In this document: positions 1 to 9,659 of the stretch, in pieces
Layout: each line of letters starts with the position of its first letter
Numbering within the stretch: position 1 is the first letter of the stretch
From: Pseudomonas azotoformans
GTDB taxonomy: Bacteria > Pseudomonadota > Gammaproteobacteria > Pseudomonadales > Pseudomonadaceae
Length of the DNA: 64,000 nt
Reading direction: 5' to 3'
NCBI RefSeq assembly: GCF_001579805.1
Contig: NZ_CP014546.1
Span: 1,302,001-1,366,000, forward strand
Position numbers and translations under genes: made by a program
Notes under the pieces: model-generated
Database searches by the model: none
Seen by the model: only the letters and a program-made list of their open reading frames with translations
What the model was told of the DNA's origin: nothing

Positions 1-1580
1 GTCTCTTTGGAATCGAAGATCGGCAGCAGGTAGAACTGATTCTGCGGCACCGCACTGGCGGTTGGTTCCAGGGCCAGGATCTGGCTGTTGTCTTCACTGT
101 TTTTCTGCGCCTTGGCCAGTACGCCTTTGGCGGCGGTCGGGTCAGCCAGCAGTTTTTCCACTTCAGCGGATTGGCGCAGGAACATCACCGGCGCCCGACC
201 CGAACGCTCGGTGAACTTCAAGACCAGGCTCTGCTTCCAGTCGCTGACCTGGGACGCAGGCAACCAACCATCACTGCGGCCATCGGTGGCGGCGCCGACG
301 CGCACCCAGGGGCTGCCGTCAACGTCTTTGCGCTGGTAGACGTAGAGCACGGAAAACGCCGGCAAGGCCTTGCCCGGCGCACTGCCGGCGTCGGTTGAAA
401 GCTTGGCGCCGGGTTTGCTGAGGACGCGCTGGAACAGGGTTTTCTTGCCTGCCATCAGCAACGGACGCTGGCCGCCATCCACTTCTGCCACAGACGGCGC
501 CACTGGCGGCACAACCACCGCAGCCGGGGGTTTGACCACAGGTTCATCGCTGCCGCTCAACCACCAATAACTCGCACCACCAATCGCCAACGCAACCGCC
601 ACCGCAACCGCGGCCAGTGCCAACACCGGCCCACGGCGCTGCTCGCTGTGCTGGGTCGGCGGCACCACCGGTTGGCGCACCGGCTGGGGTTTCTCGGTGG
701 GGATCTCGATGGATTCCGGAGTGATACCCGCCAGATCAAAATTCATCGGGATCGGCAACGGGCGCACCAAGGTGGCCTCTGGCGATTCCGACGGCAGGTT
801 ATCCAACGCCCGCAACAACGCCGCCGCATCCGCGAAACGCTCCGCCGGATCCTTGGCCAACAGCTTGCGCAGCACCTCCTGATACCGGCCGTGGTGCACC
901 GGCAATTCGGGCAATGGTTCAGTCAGGTGCGCGAGCGCCGTGGAGAGCGCATCGGTGCCGGTATAAGGCAGCTTGCCGACGAGAATCTCGTACAGCACCA
1001 CGCCCAGCGCATACAGGTCGGCGCGACCATCAATTTCCTGGCCCCGCGCCTGCTCCGGGCTCATGTAGCTCGGCGTGCCTACGGCAAACCCGGCCTGGGT
1101 GAACTGGGTGCGGTCGTCCAGGGACTTGGCGATACCGAAGTCCGACAGCACCGCCGTGCCGTCGGCGCGGAACAGAATGTTCGCCGGTTTCACATCGCGG
1201 TGCACCAGGCCCTGGGCATGGGCATAGCCCAGCGCCGAGGCGATCTGGCGGATCAGCGTCACGCCCTGCTCCGGCGTCATGCCGGCGGCGATGCGCTCCT
1301 TGAGCGTGCCGTTGGGCAGGTATTCCATGGCCATGTAATACAGCTCACCGACATTGCCGATGTCATGGATGGTCACCGTGTGCGGGTGCGACAAGCGCGC
1401 CAGGGTCTTGCCCTCGCGCAGGAAGCGTTCGCAGAAGCTCGGGTCAGCCGCCAATGCCGCCGCCATCACCTTCAACGCCACCTTGCGCTCCAGGGAGCGC
1501 TGGGTCGCCAGGTACACGCTGGCCATGGCGCCTTCGCCGATCTCGCCTTCGATGTCATAACCGGGAATGACGATGTTCAT
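1..1580 (-). CDS. ppkA: T6SS serine/threonine protein kinase PpkA (partial, C-terminus off the left edge)
   Basis: Hanks-type kinase of the T6SS threonine-phosphorylation switch; in HSI-I systems it phosphorylates the FHA protein and so activates secretion. Visible motifs: glycine loop GEIGEGAMASVY (residues 12-23), catalytic Lys37 in VALKV, HRDVKPAN (127-134), DFG (147-149) and SPEQARG near 175. A single hydrophobic helix lies at about 316-340, followed by a periplasmic region. The usual C-terminal von Willebrand A region would lie beyond base 1, so this is cut by the window, not broken. The start ATG overlaps the pppA stop by 4 bases (ATGA), indicating translational coupling. Known: PpkA is antagonised by PppA, encoded next door. 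Confidence 0.93.
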   Translation of the reverse strand, partial: MNIVIPGYDIEGEIGEGAMASVYLATQRSLERKVALKVMAAALAADPSFCERFLREGKTLARLSHPHTVTIHDIGNVGELYYMAMEYLPNGTLKERIAAGMTPEQGVTLIRQIASALGYAHAQGLVHRDVKPANILFRADGTAVLSDFGIAKSLDDRTQFTQAGFAVGTPSYMSPEQARGQEIDGRADLYALGVVLYEILVGKLPYTGTDALSTALAHLTEPLPELPVHHGRYQEVLRKLLAKDPAERFADAAALLRALDNLPSESPEATLVRPLPIPMNFDLAGITPESIEIPTEKPQPVRQPVVPPTQHSEQRRGPVLALAAVAVAVALAIGGASYWWLSGSDEPVVKPPAAVVVPPVAPSVAEVDGGQRPLLMAGKKTLFQRVLSKPGAKLSTDAGSAPGKALPAFSVLYVYQRKDVDGSPWVRVGAATDGRSDGWLPASQVSDWKQSLVLKFTERSGRAPVMFLRQSAEVEKLLADPTAAKGVLAKAQKNSEDNSQILALEPTASAVPQNQFYLLPIFDSKE

Positions 1581-2296
1581 GCCGATACCTTCACGACGAT
1601 GGCAGTGATGTTGTCCGGCGCACCCCGGTTGAGCCCCAGGTGCACCAGGCTGCGCACGATTTCATCCGGCGTGTCGTGGCCGAGGACTTCGCGGATCTCA
1701 TGGTCTTCGACGGTCTTGTTCAGGCCATCGCTGCACAGCAGATAGCTGTCACCGGGGGCGATCAGCAGGTCGACCACCGCCAGTTCCAGGTGCGCCTCCA
1801 CGCCAATCGCACGGGTGACGATATTTGCGCGTGGATGGGTGCGGGCGTCGGCTTCGCTGAGCAGACCGCTGTCTTGCAGGTCTTGCACGTAGCTGTGGTC
1901 ACGGGAGATGCCTTCGAGCACTCCGTCGCGCAGGCGGTACAAGCGGCTGTCGCCAGCCCACAGGCAAACGCCACGCAAGCCACGGGCGGCCAACAGCACC
2001 ACGGTACTGCCCATCATGGTCACGCCACGGTGGGCGGTTTCTTCGCGCACGGCGGCGTTGATGCGCAGCAGGTCGTTGCGCAGCGCCGCCGTGTACTCAT
2101 CCAGAGAACGGCCCACCGGCACGCTGCGCAGGCTGTCGACGATCAGGCTGCTCACATAGTCCCCCGCCGCATGCCCGCCCATGCCGTCGGCCACCACCCA
2201 CAGGCGGTTTTCCGGCAGGTCCAGGCAGGCGTCTTCGTTGACCTGGCGAACCATGCCCACGTGGCTTTTGCTCGCGGATTTGTACGTCGACCCCAT
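1577..2296 (-). CDS. pppA: T6SS PP2C-family phosphatase PppA
   Basis: Metal-dependent Ser/Thr phosphatase of 239 residues that reverses PpkA phosphorylation of the FHA protein and returns the T6SS to rest. PP2C metal ligands are visible: NED (20-22), ADGMGGH (36-42), SDGLNKTV and PDNITAIVV near the end. It has no membrane segment, so it should be cytoplasmic. It lies between tagF (stop abuts this start) and ppkA (4-base overlap), the same order as PA0076-PA0074 of P. aeruginosa, which supports the assignment. Confidence 0.93.
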   Translation of the reverse strand: MGSTYKSASKSHVGMVRQVNEDACLDLPENRLWVVADGMGGHAAGDYVSSLIVDSLRSVPVGRSLDEYTAALRNDLLRINAAVREETAHRGVTMMGSTVVLLAARGLRGVCLWAGDSRLYRLRDGVLEGISRDHSYVQDLQDSGLLSEADARTHPRANIVTRAIGVEAHLELAVVDLLIAPGDSYLLCSDGLNKTVEDHEIREVLGHDTPDEIVRSLVHLGLNRGAPDNITAIVVKVSA

Positions 2297-2950
2297 CTAC
2301 ACCACACCTTCTTGTCCGAGCAAAAACTGCGCAAAATCGCCGGCGGCAGGCAGGCCCTGACACCGCAACAAACCAGGGGAAATCGTCTGCGAGCCACGGC
2401 CCCACCATAGGCTCGCGCCTTCGCAGGCCTGTTCAGCCAGTGCGTTGATGCGCCCGTGAGGCACGGTGGCGGCCACCCGTTGCAGGCCGGCGAAACGGCC
2501 ACCCACCGCGCGCGGCTCGCCCGCCGGAAAGCCCAGGCTGTCGAGGCCGTCATTAAAACTTTCGAAGGTGGCACCGGCATCCAGGGTGCTGAGCAGCAAC
2601 GCTTCGGCCTGCTCGAACCAGGTGTCCGGCCCGCCGACCAGGGACGCAGGATTGGTGTCGTGATCGAGCAAGGTCACCACCGCCAGAGGGAAGTAGCGCC
2701 CGACCCGGTCGATGCTCGGCATCACCACACCCGCCGCCGCGTCCGGCCCGCACACACCCGGCGCCAGCACAAAGCGCCACAACGGGCTGACCAGGTAGGT
2801 GTTGAGCCAGTCGCCGCCGAGGCTGTTCTGACTGGCAAGCAGACCCGCCGCCAACCAGCTGTCCCACGGACCTATGAAACTCTGGGGCAAGGCGCGGCTG
2901 ACGAAGTCGCCACGGCTGGCCAACTTGCCGTAGAAACCCAAGGTCGTCAT
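2297..2950 (-). CDS. tagF: T6SS-associated protein TagF (ImpM family)
   Basis: TagF/ImpM family protein of 217 residues. In P. aeruginosa TagF is a post-translational repressor of T6SS assembly that works with the Fha protein. The frame is open further upstream, but the start chosen (MTTLGFYGKLASRGDF) overlaps the tssM stop by ATGA and begins at the conserved family N-terminus; the upstream codons are antisense-like and lie inside tssM. Family features seen: GxxGKxxxxGDF-like start, WDSWLAAGL, and RYFPLAVV. The context between tssM and pppA is standard. Confidence 0.9.
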   Translation of the reverse strand: MTTLGFYGKLASRGDFVSRALPQSFIGPWDSWLAAGLLASQNSLGGDWLNTYLVSPLWRFVLAPGVCGPDAAAGVVMPSIDRVGRYFPLAVVTLLDHDTNPASLVGGPDTWFEQAEALLLSTLDAGATFESFNDGLDSLGFPAGEPRAVGGRFAGLQRVAATVPHGRINALAEQACEGASLWWGRGSQTISPGLLRCQGLPAAGDFAQFLLGQEGVV

Positions 2951-5900
2951 AGCCGCTCCGGCAGGCTGAAACCACTGAGTACGCGGCTCTTGAACGGGTT
3001 GAACGCGCTGTTGGCGCGCAACTCGTAGGCGATGCTCGCACCGTCCACGCGCAGGCGCAGGTTGAAACGGTCCGGCGAGTTTCCGGCGGTGAGGTCCGAC
3101 TGCTCCAGCAGGCGGAACCACGCCCACGGCCCGTCCAATGTCACGCCGGAACGGCCACTGGCGGCGGGCGGCATGATGGAGAGACGCACCACGCCAATGC
3201 TGCCGGGGTTTGGCCATTGCATCGCCACCGGGCGGCTTGGGCCGTGGTCGTAGCTCAGTTGCTGACCGTCCAGGTCCAGCAGGAACTGGGTGATGGTCGG
3301 GTCCATCGACACCGGTTTGAGTTCGAAACGCACGATAGGCTGAGTGCCCCCGGCTCTAAAGAACGCGTCACGAATAGCCGCCGCGCGCTGGAAGGTTTGC
3401 AGCACACCCGGCGCAATCCCCAGCTTCTGCGCCGCGCCCGGCTGCCAGCGCCAGGTCTGCGCGGAGGTGTCTACGTAAGGCTGCAGGTACTTGCGGAAGT
3501 AGTTGTCCATCACCCCGCCCACGCCGAAGAACTGGCCGAAGTCATCCAGGGTCGCGTCCCGCGCACTGCCCGGCGACATCGGGTAGCGGCCCGCCAGGGA
3601 CTGGCGATACACGTTGACCACTTCGCTGGCCCAGGCCGCGTTCAGTTGATTGCGCACCCCGCCCATCATGCTGTTGGTGGTGGAATTGACCACCGACTTG
3701 ACCATGCCCTGTACCAACGGTGGCTGGCGCTCGGCATTCAGGCTGACACGCGTGGCCGCAGCCGCCGCCTGGTTCTTCGCCTCGCCGAGCAAGGCATCAC
3801 CGCTGGCGCCAACCATGGCGCTGACCTGCACATACAGCGCGTTCATGTCGGTGAGCAGGCCATCGATGGCCGCCGGTTCGCCTTCGTTCTTGCTGACGAT
3901 GCGGTTGAGTTCGGCAAAGTGTGCGGTCACCGGATCATCCGCCGCAGCAGGTGCATTGGCGGTCGGTTGTTCCTGGCCGAGCAGGCTGCCCAGGCGCTCC
4001 TTGAGCTTGTCGACGCCACCTTCTACCGGTACGCCTTTGGCGGCCAGTTGGCGCTCTTCGGCTTGCAGGTCGGTTTCCTCGGCGACCGCCACCAGCAGTT
4101 TTTTCAGCGGAGAAGTCGGGCCGGATATCACCCGCAACACGTCGGCCGCCTGGGCCACGCTGGTGATCGGCACAAAGTCGATGTCCGCCAGCAAGGCGTC
4201 CCACTGACGCTGGTAATCCTGGAAATACAGGCGGCGTACGTCGGCGGCCAGGCTCACCACATTCTGCTGGTCGGCCTGTTCATGGCCCAGCACCCATTGC
4301 TCTTCGGCCAGGGTGCCGGTCTGGTTCAGGCTGCTCAGCAAAAAGGCTTGGCGATAACCCTTGGCGGTGAAGAACCCACTCAACGGCTCGCCCAGCGGCT
4401 TGCCACTTTTGCGGCTGAACACCAGCGCCGCATCACGGCCGGCGGCTTCGTTGAGGCGAAAATCCGGGATGCCTTCAGGCAGTTTCTGGCGCTTGACCCG
4501 GTCATACACGCGCTGGGCCACCGGCAGCTGTTGCAGCTGACGACGCAAGTCGTCGATCAGTCGTGGATCCAGGCGCGCATTGGGCGGATGGCGTTCGAAC
4601 AACGACTGCAAGTGCCCGGCCAGTGCCTGGCGTTGATCGGCCGGCAGGTCGCGCGGCAGGTTGCGGTCCCAGTCGAGGGCGATCCAGGCCTTGATGAAGT
4701 CCGGGTCGTAATGCTCGGCATCGGCGAGCATCAGGTAGGCCTTGAGGCCTTCGTAGAGGAAGTCGGAATTGCCGCCGCCGTGCAGTTGCTCTTCGATGCG
4801 CGTCACCAGGCGTGGCGCGAACACGGCGATCAACAGCTTGCGGTAGACACTGGCGGACTCGGCTTCAAGCATGTCGCCCTGGTACAGACCCAGGCCTTCG
4901 GACCAGCTCGGCGAGTCGCCGGCCAGGTTCTTCACCGCGTTGAGCAATGGCAATACCGCGAGGATGTCACGCTGCGCCGGGCTCAGGTTCTGCACGGTCT
5001 GGCCCAGCGGCGCGACCTTCTGATCGACCTGGGCGATATACGCCTGGTTGGCGCGGTAACTCACCCACCACAAACCGCTGACCACCACGACAGTCGCCAC
5101 GGTGGCGGCCAGCACGCCGCGTGCAATCCACTTGCGTCGGCGCTCGACCTTGGGGTTCACCCCAACCAAGCCGCGCTCGGCAAACGCCACGGAGGTGAAG
5201 AGTTTTTCGATGAAGTAACTGCGGCCCGTGCCGCTCTGGCGCGCCAGGTGCTGGCGGTCGAGGTTCATGCTCTGGGCCATCGCGCCGATCAGGCGGTCGA
5301 TCGGGCTGCCTTCCTGGGTGCCGCTGGTGAAATACACACCGCGCAGCAGCACGCGTTCTTCAAAGGCATTGGGCTTGAACACACCTTCGAGGAAGCTTTG
5401 CAGGCAATCCTTCAATGCGCCGAACTGCTGCGGGAAGCCGTAGATCAGGTCGCGGCGTGCCGGGTCGCGCTCCTGTTGCAGGCGTTCGACCAGACGTTCG
5501 TTGAGGCGCTGTTCCAGCCCGGCGAATTCGCTTTGCAGGTGCGCCAACGGGCTGTCACTGTTTTTGCCGTCGTCCAGGGCAAAGGTCATGCCCCACACCT
5601 GGGCACGCTCTTCTTTGCTCAGGTTGTCGAAGAACTCCATGAAGCCCGGCACCAAATCGAGCTTGGTCAGCATCAGGTAGATCGGGAAACGCACGCCCAG
5701 TTGGGTGTACAGCTCCTGGATCCGCAAGCGGATGGCGGCGGCGTGGGCAGCGCGCTCAGCGTCGGTGCCGAGCAACAGGTCCGACAGGCTGATGGCGATG
5801 AAGGCACCGTCGATAGGCCGGCGCGAGCGCTGCTTTTTCAGCAGGTCGAGGAAGCCCAGCCAGGCGGCTTTATCCACCGTGGAGTTGCTGTCCTGGGTGG

Positions 5901-6447
5901 TGTAGCGGCCGGCGGTGTCGAGCAACACGGCTTGATCGGTAAACCACCAATCGCAGTTGCGCGTACCGCCAACACCCCGCACGGCACCCGCGCCCAACTG
6001 CGCGGCCAACGGGAAATGCAGGCCGGAGTTGACCAGCGCCGTGGTCTTGCCCGAACCCGGTGGGCCGATGATCACGTACCACGGCAACTCGTAGAGGTTG
6101 CGACGTTCGTCACCGCCCAGCTTGGCCTTTTTCAGCAGCACCAGGGCCTCGTCCATGCGCTGGCGCAGGGTGGTGAGTTCTTCGGCGGTGGCGACGCTGT
6201 TCGGGTCTGCCGGGGTTTCGGCGGCCAGGCTGCGCATCACTTCGGCGGCCTGGCGCCGCGCCTGGATGATGCGGAACACGCGGTAGGCGATCCACACCGC
6301 GAACACCAGGATAATCAGCGCCCAGCGGCGACCTTCCGGCACCAGCACGTCGAGCAACGGCCCGACAAACCAGATGATCAGGCTCAGGGCGATCAGGCCT
6401 AGCACGGGGATCACCCAGCGAATCATGAAACTGAAAAACGCCTTCAC
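2947..6447 (-). CDS. tssM: T6SS inner-membrane core protein TssM (IcmF family)
   Basis: TssM/IcmF protein of 1166 residues, the large inner-membrane component of the TssJLM trans-envelope complex. Two N-terminal helices (about 7-29 and 41-58) are followed by a Walker A motif GPPGSGKT at 128-135, then a third membrane helix near 450 (VLAATVATVVVVSGLWW) and a long periplasmic part that ends in the TssJ-binding C-terminal domain. Length fits the family. It overlaps tssL upstream by 4 bases and tagF downstream by 4 bases, so the minus-strand arm is tightly coupled. An antisense frame of 1061 codons over this gene is a composition artefact. Confidence 0.95.
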   Translation of the reverse strand: MKAFFSFMIRWVIPVLGLIALSLIIWFVGPLLDVLVPEGRRWALIILVFAVWIAYRVFRIIQARRQAAEVMRSLAAETPADPNSVATAEELTTLRQRMDEALVLLKKAKLGGDERRNLYELPWYVIIGPPGSGKTTALVNSGLHFPLAAQLGAGAVRGVGGTRNCDWWFTDQAVLLDTAGRYTTQDSNSTVDKAAWLGFLDLLKKQRSRRPIDGAFIAISLSDLLLGTDAERAAHAAAIRLRIQELYTQLGVRFPIYLMLTKLDLVPGFMEFFDNLSKEERAQVWGMTFALDDGKNSDSPLAHLQSEFAGLEQRLNERLVERLQQERDPARRDLIYGFPQQFGALKDCLQSFLEGVFKPNAFEERVLLRGVYFTSGTQEGSPIDRLIGAMAQSMNLDRQHLARQSGTGRSYFIEKLFTSVAFAERGLVGVNPKVERRRKWIARGVLAATVATVVVVSGLWWVSYRANQAYIAQVDQKVAPLGQTVQNLSPAQRDILAVLPLLNAVKNLAGDSPSWSEGLGLYQGDMLEAESASVYRKLLIAVFAPRLVTRIEEQLHGGGNSDFLYEGLKAYLMLADAEHYDPDFIKAWIALDWDRNLPRDLPADQRQALAGHLQSLFERHPPNARLDPRLIDDLRRQLQQLPVAQRVYDRVKRQKLPEGIPDFRLNEAAGRDAALVFSRKSGKPLGEPLSGFFTAKGYRQAFLLSSLNQTGTLAEEQWVLGHEQADQQNVVSLAADVRRLYFQDYQRQWDALLADIDFVPITSVAQAADVLRVISGPTSPLKKLLVAVAEETDLQAEERQLAAKGVPVEGGVDKLKERLGSLLGQEQPTANAPAAADDPVTAHFAELNRIVSKNEGEPAAIDGLLTDMNALYVQVSAMVGASGDALLGEAKNQAAAAATRVSLNAERQPPLVQGMVKSVVNSTTNSMMGGVRNQLNAAWASEVVNVYRQSLAGRYPMSPGSARDATLDDFGQFFGVGGVMDNYFRKYLQPYVDTSAQTWRWQPGAAQKLGIAPGVLQTFQRAAAIRDAFFRAGGTQPIVRFELKPVSMDPTITQFLLDLDGQQLSYDHGPSRPVAMQWPNPGSIGVVRLSIMPPAASGRSGVTLDGPWAWFRLLEQSDLTAGNSPDRFNLRLRVDGASIAYELRANSAFNPFKSRVLSGFSLPERL

Positions 6448-7733
6448 TCGACGCCCTCCGCCAATACGGTGATTTCAACCCGACGATTGCGGGCGCGGCC
6501 TTCTGCGGTGGCGTTGGTCGCCACCGGCTCGGTGTCGCTGCGCCCTTCTGCGCTGAAGCGCTCCGCCTGACCGGTCTTGGCCGCGAGGATGTCCAGCACC
6601 GACTTGGCCCGCGCTTCCGACAGCGCCCAGTTGGACGGGAAACGCAGCGTGGCAATCGGGCGGTTGTCACTGTGCCCGGTCACGCGCACCTGGCCTTTGA
6701 CTCTGCGGATGGCGTCGGCGATGCGCAGCATCAGCGGTTGGTAGTCATCGACGATGCTGGAGCTGGCGGACGCAAACAGCTCGTCGCCACGGATGGTCAC
6801 CACCGAACGGTCGACCGCATCTTCCACGGCAACGCGCCCGGCCTTGATGTCTTCCACCAGGAAACCGGCCAGGCGTGGACGCTCGATGACTTTGGGTTGT
6901 GCCACCGGGCGGTCGATGGCCTGCACCGGAATTTCGCCCAACGCGTGAATGTTCTTGAACACCGGTTCGGCATCCGACGCCAGCTTCATGCGCAAACCAA
7001 ACAGCAGCGCCAACAGCAACGCCAGGCCGATGGCCACGGCGATCCACGGCGGCATGAATTGCGCCAGGCGATCCCGCGCCACGGTCACGCCGCGCCAGTG
7101 TGGCGACAGTTCACGTTCGTGTTCGCCCCGGGCGCTGCGAATGGCGGCGGCCGTGCGCTCGCGCAGGGTTTCCAACTGGCTGCGACCGTCATTCATCACG
7201 CGATAGCGGCCTTCGAAACCCAGGCACATGCACAGGTACAACAGCTCCAGCAGGTACAGGCGTTCCCGTGGGCTTTGCAGGCAGTGGTCGAGCAACTGGA
7301 AGACCTTTTCGCCGCCCCAGGCTTCGTTGTGCACGGTGATCAACAGGCTCTGTTTGCCCCAGTCACTGGTGCTGCCCCAAGGCGTACTCAACACCGCTTC
7401 ATCCAGCGCAGTGCACAGCGCATAACGCGCCAGCAGTACTTCGTTGCGGGCGATACCGGCCGCTTCGGCGCGCTCTTCGAACTGGCGCAGATAGGCCAGC
7501 AACTGCGCGCGCAGGCTGGCCGGCGCCGGGTGGGCGATGGTGTTGCGCAGCCGCGTCAGCAGGGCCAACAACGGGCCGGCGGCGCTTTCCAGCGGGTTGA
7601 GGCCCTGGCTCTTGCCGGTGAGCATCGGCGCGGCTGGCATGGCCAGCGGCGAAGGTTCGGCACGCACAGGTTCCGGCGCCCGGCCACCCGGACGCGGCAT
7701 GAACTGGGTGCGGTCATCATCATTGGGATGCAT
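6444..7733 (-). CDS. tssL: T6SS protein TssL with C-terminal OmpA/peptidoglycan-binding domain
   Basis: DotU-family component of the membrane complex, 429 residues. The N-terminal cytoplasmic hook domain (about 50-220, including LARYALCTALDEAVLSTPWG) is followed by one membrane helix (PPWIAVAIGLALLLALLFGL) and a periplasmic OmpA-like domain with TGHSDN and LSEARAKSV motifs that would anchor the complex to peptidoglycan. This evolved TssL form is typical of HSI-I clusters. Its stop is 4-base coupled to tssM, and tssK lies 6 bases upstream. Confidence 0.95.
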   Translation of the reverse strand: MHPNDDDRTQFMPRPGGRAPEPVRAEPSPLAMPAAPMLTGKSQGLNPLESAAGPLLALLTRLRNTIAHPAPASLRAQLLAYLRQFEERAEAAGIARNEVLLARYALCTALDEAVLSTPWGSTSDWGKQSLLITVHNEAWGGEKVFQLLDHCLQSPRERLYLLELLYLCMCLGFEGRYRVMNDGRSQLETLRERTAAAIRSARGEHERELSPHWRGVTVARDRLAQFMPPWIAVAIGLALLLALLFGLRMKLASDAEPVFKNIHALGEIPVQAIDRPVAQPKVIERPRLAGFLVEDIKAGRVAVEDAVDRSVVTIRGDELFASASSSIVDDYQPLMLRIADAIRRVKGQVRVTGHSDNRPIATLRFPSNWALSEARAKSVLDILAAKTGQAERFSAEGRSDTEPVATNATAEGRARNRRVEITVLAEGVE

Positions 7734-7739
7734 CGCGGA

Positions 7740-9074
7740 TTATCCTCGGATCGCCCAGAAGGCCAGGTTCAAGCCCGGGAACTGCCCGGCGATGTGGAAG
7801 GCAAAGCCGCCGGAATTGCCCAGCTGTTGCCAGGCCTCGCTGCCGCGATCCAGCTCGTAGTAGGTGGAACCTGCGTGGTACGGCAATTGGCGCGGCGCCA
7901 CGGGCAGAGGCAACAGGGTGATGCCCGGCAGTTGCAGGTTGACCAGGTCGCGGATGTGTTCCACCGAACCGACTTTGCTCTGCTGGCCGAAGCGCGCGCG
8001 CAGGGTTTCGCCGGGAACATCGGCACGCACCACGAGGATGAAGCTGGCGTTGTCGAGCAGGGTCTTGTCGGCCAGCATCGCCACGTGGACGCCGTAGGCT
8101 TTCTCGACAATCGGAATCGGCGTGGCCTTGCTGTCGATCAACATCGACAGCGCTTCACGCAGGGCGGCCATCACCGGGGCAAAGCTCAGGGCCTGGTCGT
8201 CGTGCTGGTACTGCGGGTATTCCTGGGGACGGCGGCCTGAGGTCGAGAAGGTCGAGAACTCGCCGGCCAGACTGACCAATTCACTGAAGAAGCGCTCCGG
8301 GTGCAGTGGACTCAACTGGCTCAAATGCTGGATCAGCGGTTGGGCGCGGTTGACCAGTTGCAGCAGCATGAAATCGGCAATCTCCGACGCGCCACCGGCG
8401 CCCGAAGCGACCACACGCCCCGCCAGGGCTTCGCCGCGCTGATGGAGCAGGCCAAGCAGCTCGCTGCGAAATGCCGTCAGCGGTTTGCTCGCCGCCACGT
8501 CCAGCACGGGCGGGATGTAGGTGTCGTCGATGACCAGCGCGCGGTCGGCGCGTTTTTCCTTGATGCGCACCAGGCCAATAGCGGCGTAATCGCTGATGCC
8601 ATCCTGGGCGGTGAGCAGGCGCAGGGCGCGGGCGCCCACGGCCACCGGGGCGCGGTTTTCGAAGGGTGCGTTGTCGTCACGCACCTCGCGAACCTGGCTC
8701 ACATAACGCGCCGCCTCCAGGGCTTCGCCTTCCTCCACGGTATCGCGGGCGCCGGCACGCTTGAGCGGCAGCGCCAGGTACACCAGACCGTCGCGCAGGT
8801 TGTCATCGATGTTCAGCGGGCTCGGCGCCAGGTCGTCCTGGGGAATGTTGAACGGCGTACCGTCGGGCAACAGGCCACGCGCCGAGACAATCGCCAGCTT
8901 GCCCTGGGCCAACAGGCCCTGGTCGATCAGCAGCTCGGAAAAGCCCCAGGCCCCGGCAGACAACGGGCGGCTGCGGGCGTCGATCAGGTTTTCCAGGTAA
9001 CGGTCATGCTGCTGGAAGTGCTGCGTTCCGATGAACATGCCTTCCGACCAGACCACGCGATTGTTCCAGGACAT
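7740..9074 (-). CDS. tssK: T6SS baseplate protein TssK
   Basis: TssK of 444 residues, the baseplate connector that links the wedge (TssEFG) to the TssLM membrane complex. The N-terminus (MSWNNRVVWSEGMFIGTQHFQQHDRYLE) is the family signature (W-x-EGM-F-xxQHFQQxDRY). Length is normal. It sits between tssJ and tssL with very short spacing, as in HSI-I. Confidence 0.95.
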   Translation of the reverse strand: MSWNNRVVWSEGMFIGTQHFQQHDRYLENLIDARSRPLSAGAWGFSELLIDQGLLAQGKLAIVSARGLLPDGTPFNIPQDDLAPSPLNIDDNLRDGLVYLALPLKRAGARDTVEEGEALEAARYVSQVREVRDDNAPFENRAPVAVGARALRLLTAQDGISDYAAIGLVRIKEKRADRALVIDDTYIPPVLDVAASKPLTAFRSELLGLLHQRGEALAGRVVASGAGGASEIADFMLLQLVNRAQPLIQHLSQLSPLHPERFFSELVSLAGEFSTFSTSGRRPQEYPQYQHDDQALSFAPVMAALREALSMLIDSKATPIPIVEKAYGVHVAMLADKTLLDNASFILVVRADVPGETLRARFGQQSKVGSVEHIRDLVNLQLPGITLLPLPVAPRQLPYHAGSTYYELDRGSEAWQQLGNSGGFAFHIAGQFPGLNLAFWAIRG

Positions 9075-9092
9075 GGGGGCTCCGATTGCTTC

Positions 9093-9602
9093 TTATTGGG
9101 CAGGGCTGGATGGGGTGACCACGACGTCGGCGCGCACGGCACGCACATCGAGGCTGATCTGGTATTCGGTGTATTGGCGCGCGGGCACGTTGATCACCGT
9201 GCGCCATTGCGCGCGGTCCAGCTCGCGATAGCCCACCAGCAAGCCGATCTGGCGTGTGGACGGGTCGAGGTCGCGCTGGATGCTCAGTTGCTCGCCGGGC
9301 TGCACCATCACTTCGTCCTGGTCCAGCAGGTCCAGGCCAAGGGTCGATTGGGCGCGGTCGGCCAGGGCGAAGTAATCGGAACGGGCAAAGGTGGCGGCGT
9401 TTTTCAGCTCGAAGATGCGCACCCGCACCGGCGCGGCCTGGCCGTTGGCGCCGGGGTTGAGCCCGTTGATCGCATGAAAGTGCAGCTCGACGGCGGCCGT
9501 CTCTGCTTCGGCCTCAGCGCTGGTTTCGGGTTTGGCGGCGTCTTTGGCACACGCCGTCAGCAGCAGCAAGGTGGCGGCTGCGAGTAAAAACCTGGGAATC
9601 AT
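9093..9602 (-). CDS. tssJ: T6SS outer-membrane lipoprotein TssJ
   Basis: Lipoprotein of 169 residues forming the outer-membrane end of the TssJLM complex. A hydrophobic signal ends in a lipobox LLTAC with Cys18 as the lipidation site. Downstream come a charged linker and the beta-sandwich family core (VRVRIFELKNAATFARSDYFALAD). The gene lies 18 bases upstream of tssK and downstream of the FHA gene. Confidence 0.93.
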   Translation of the reverse strand: MIPRFLLAAATLLLLTACAKDAAKPETSAEAEAETAAVELHFHAINGLNPGANGQAAPVRVRIFELKNAATFARSDYFALADRAQSTLGLDLLDQDEVMVQPGEQLSIQRDLDPSTRQIGLLVGYRELDRAQWRTVINVPARQYTEYQISLDVRAVRADVVVTPSSPAQ

Positions 9603-9659
9603 CCTGCGTCCTCAATGACGTACTTAGCTATCCGTTGATCCATGTGTTGCGGCGCGGGT

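Noticed and set aside
648..1745. 365-codon plus-strand frame over ppkA
   Set aside because: Antisense to well-defined kinase motifs; His/Gln/Arg-rich shadow composition.
2951..3217. N-terminal extension of TagF
   Set aside because: Lies entirely within tssM, composition is shadow-like, and the ATGA-coupled start matches the family N-terminus.
3217..6402. 1061-codon plus-strand open frame antisense to tssM
   Set aside because: No recognisable domain; it mirrors a clear TssM on the other strand and arises from high third-position GC.
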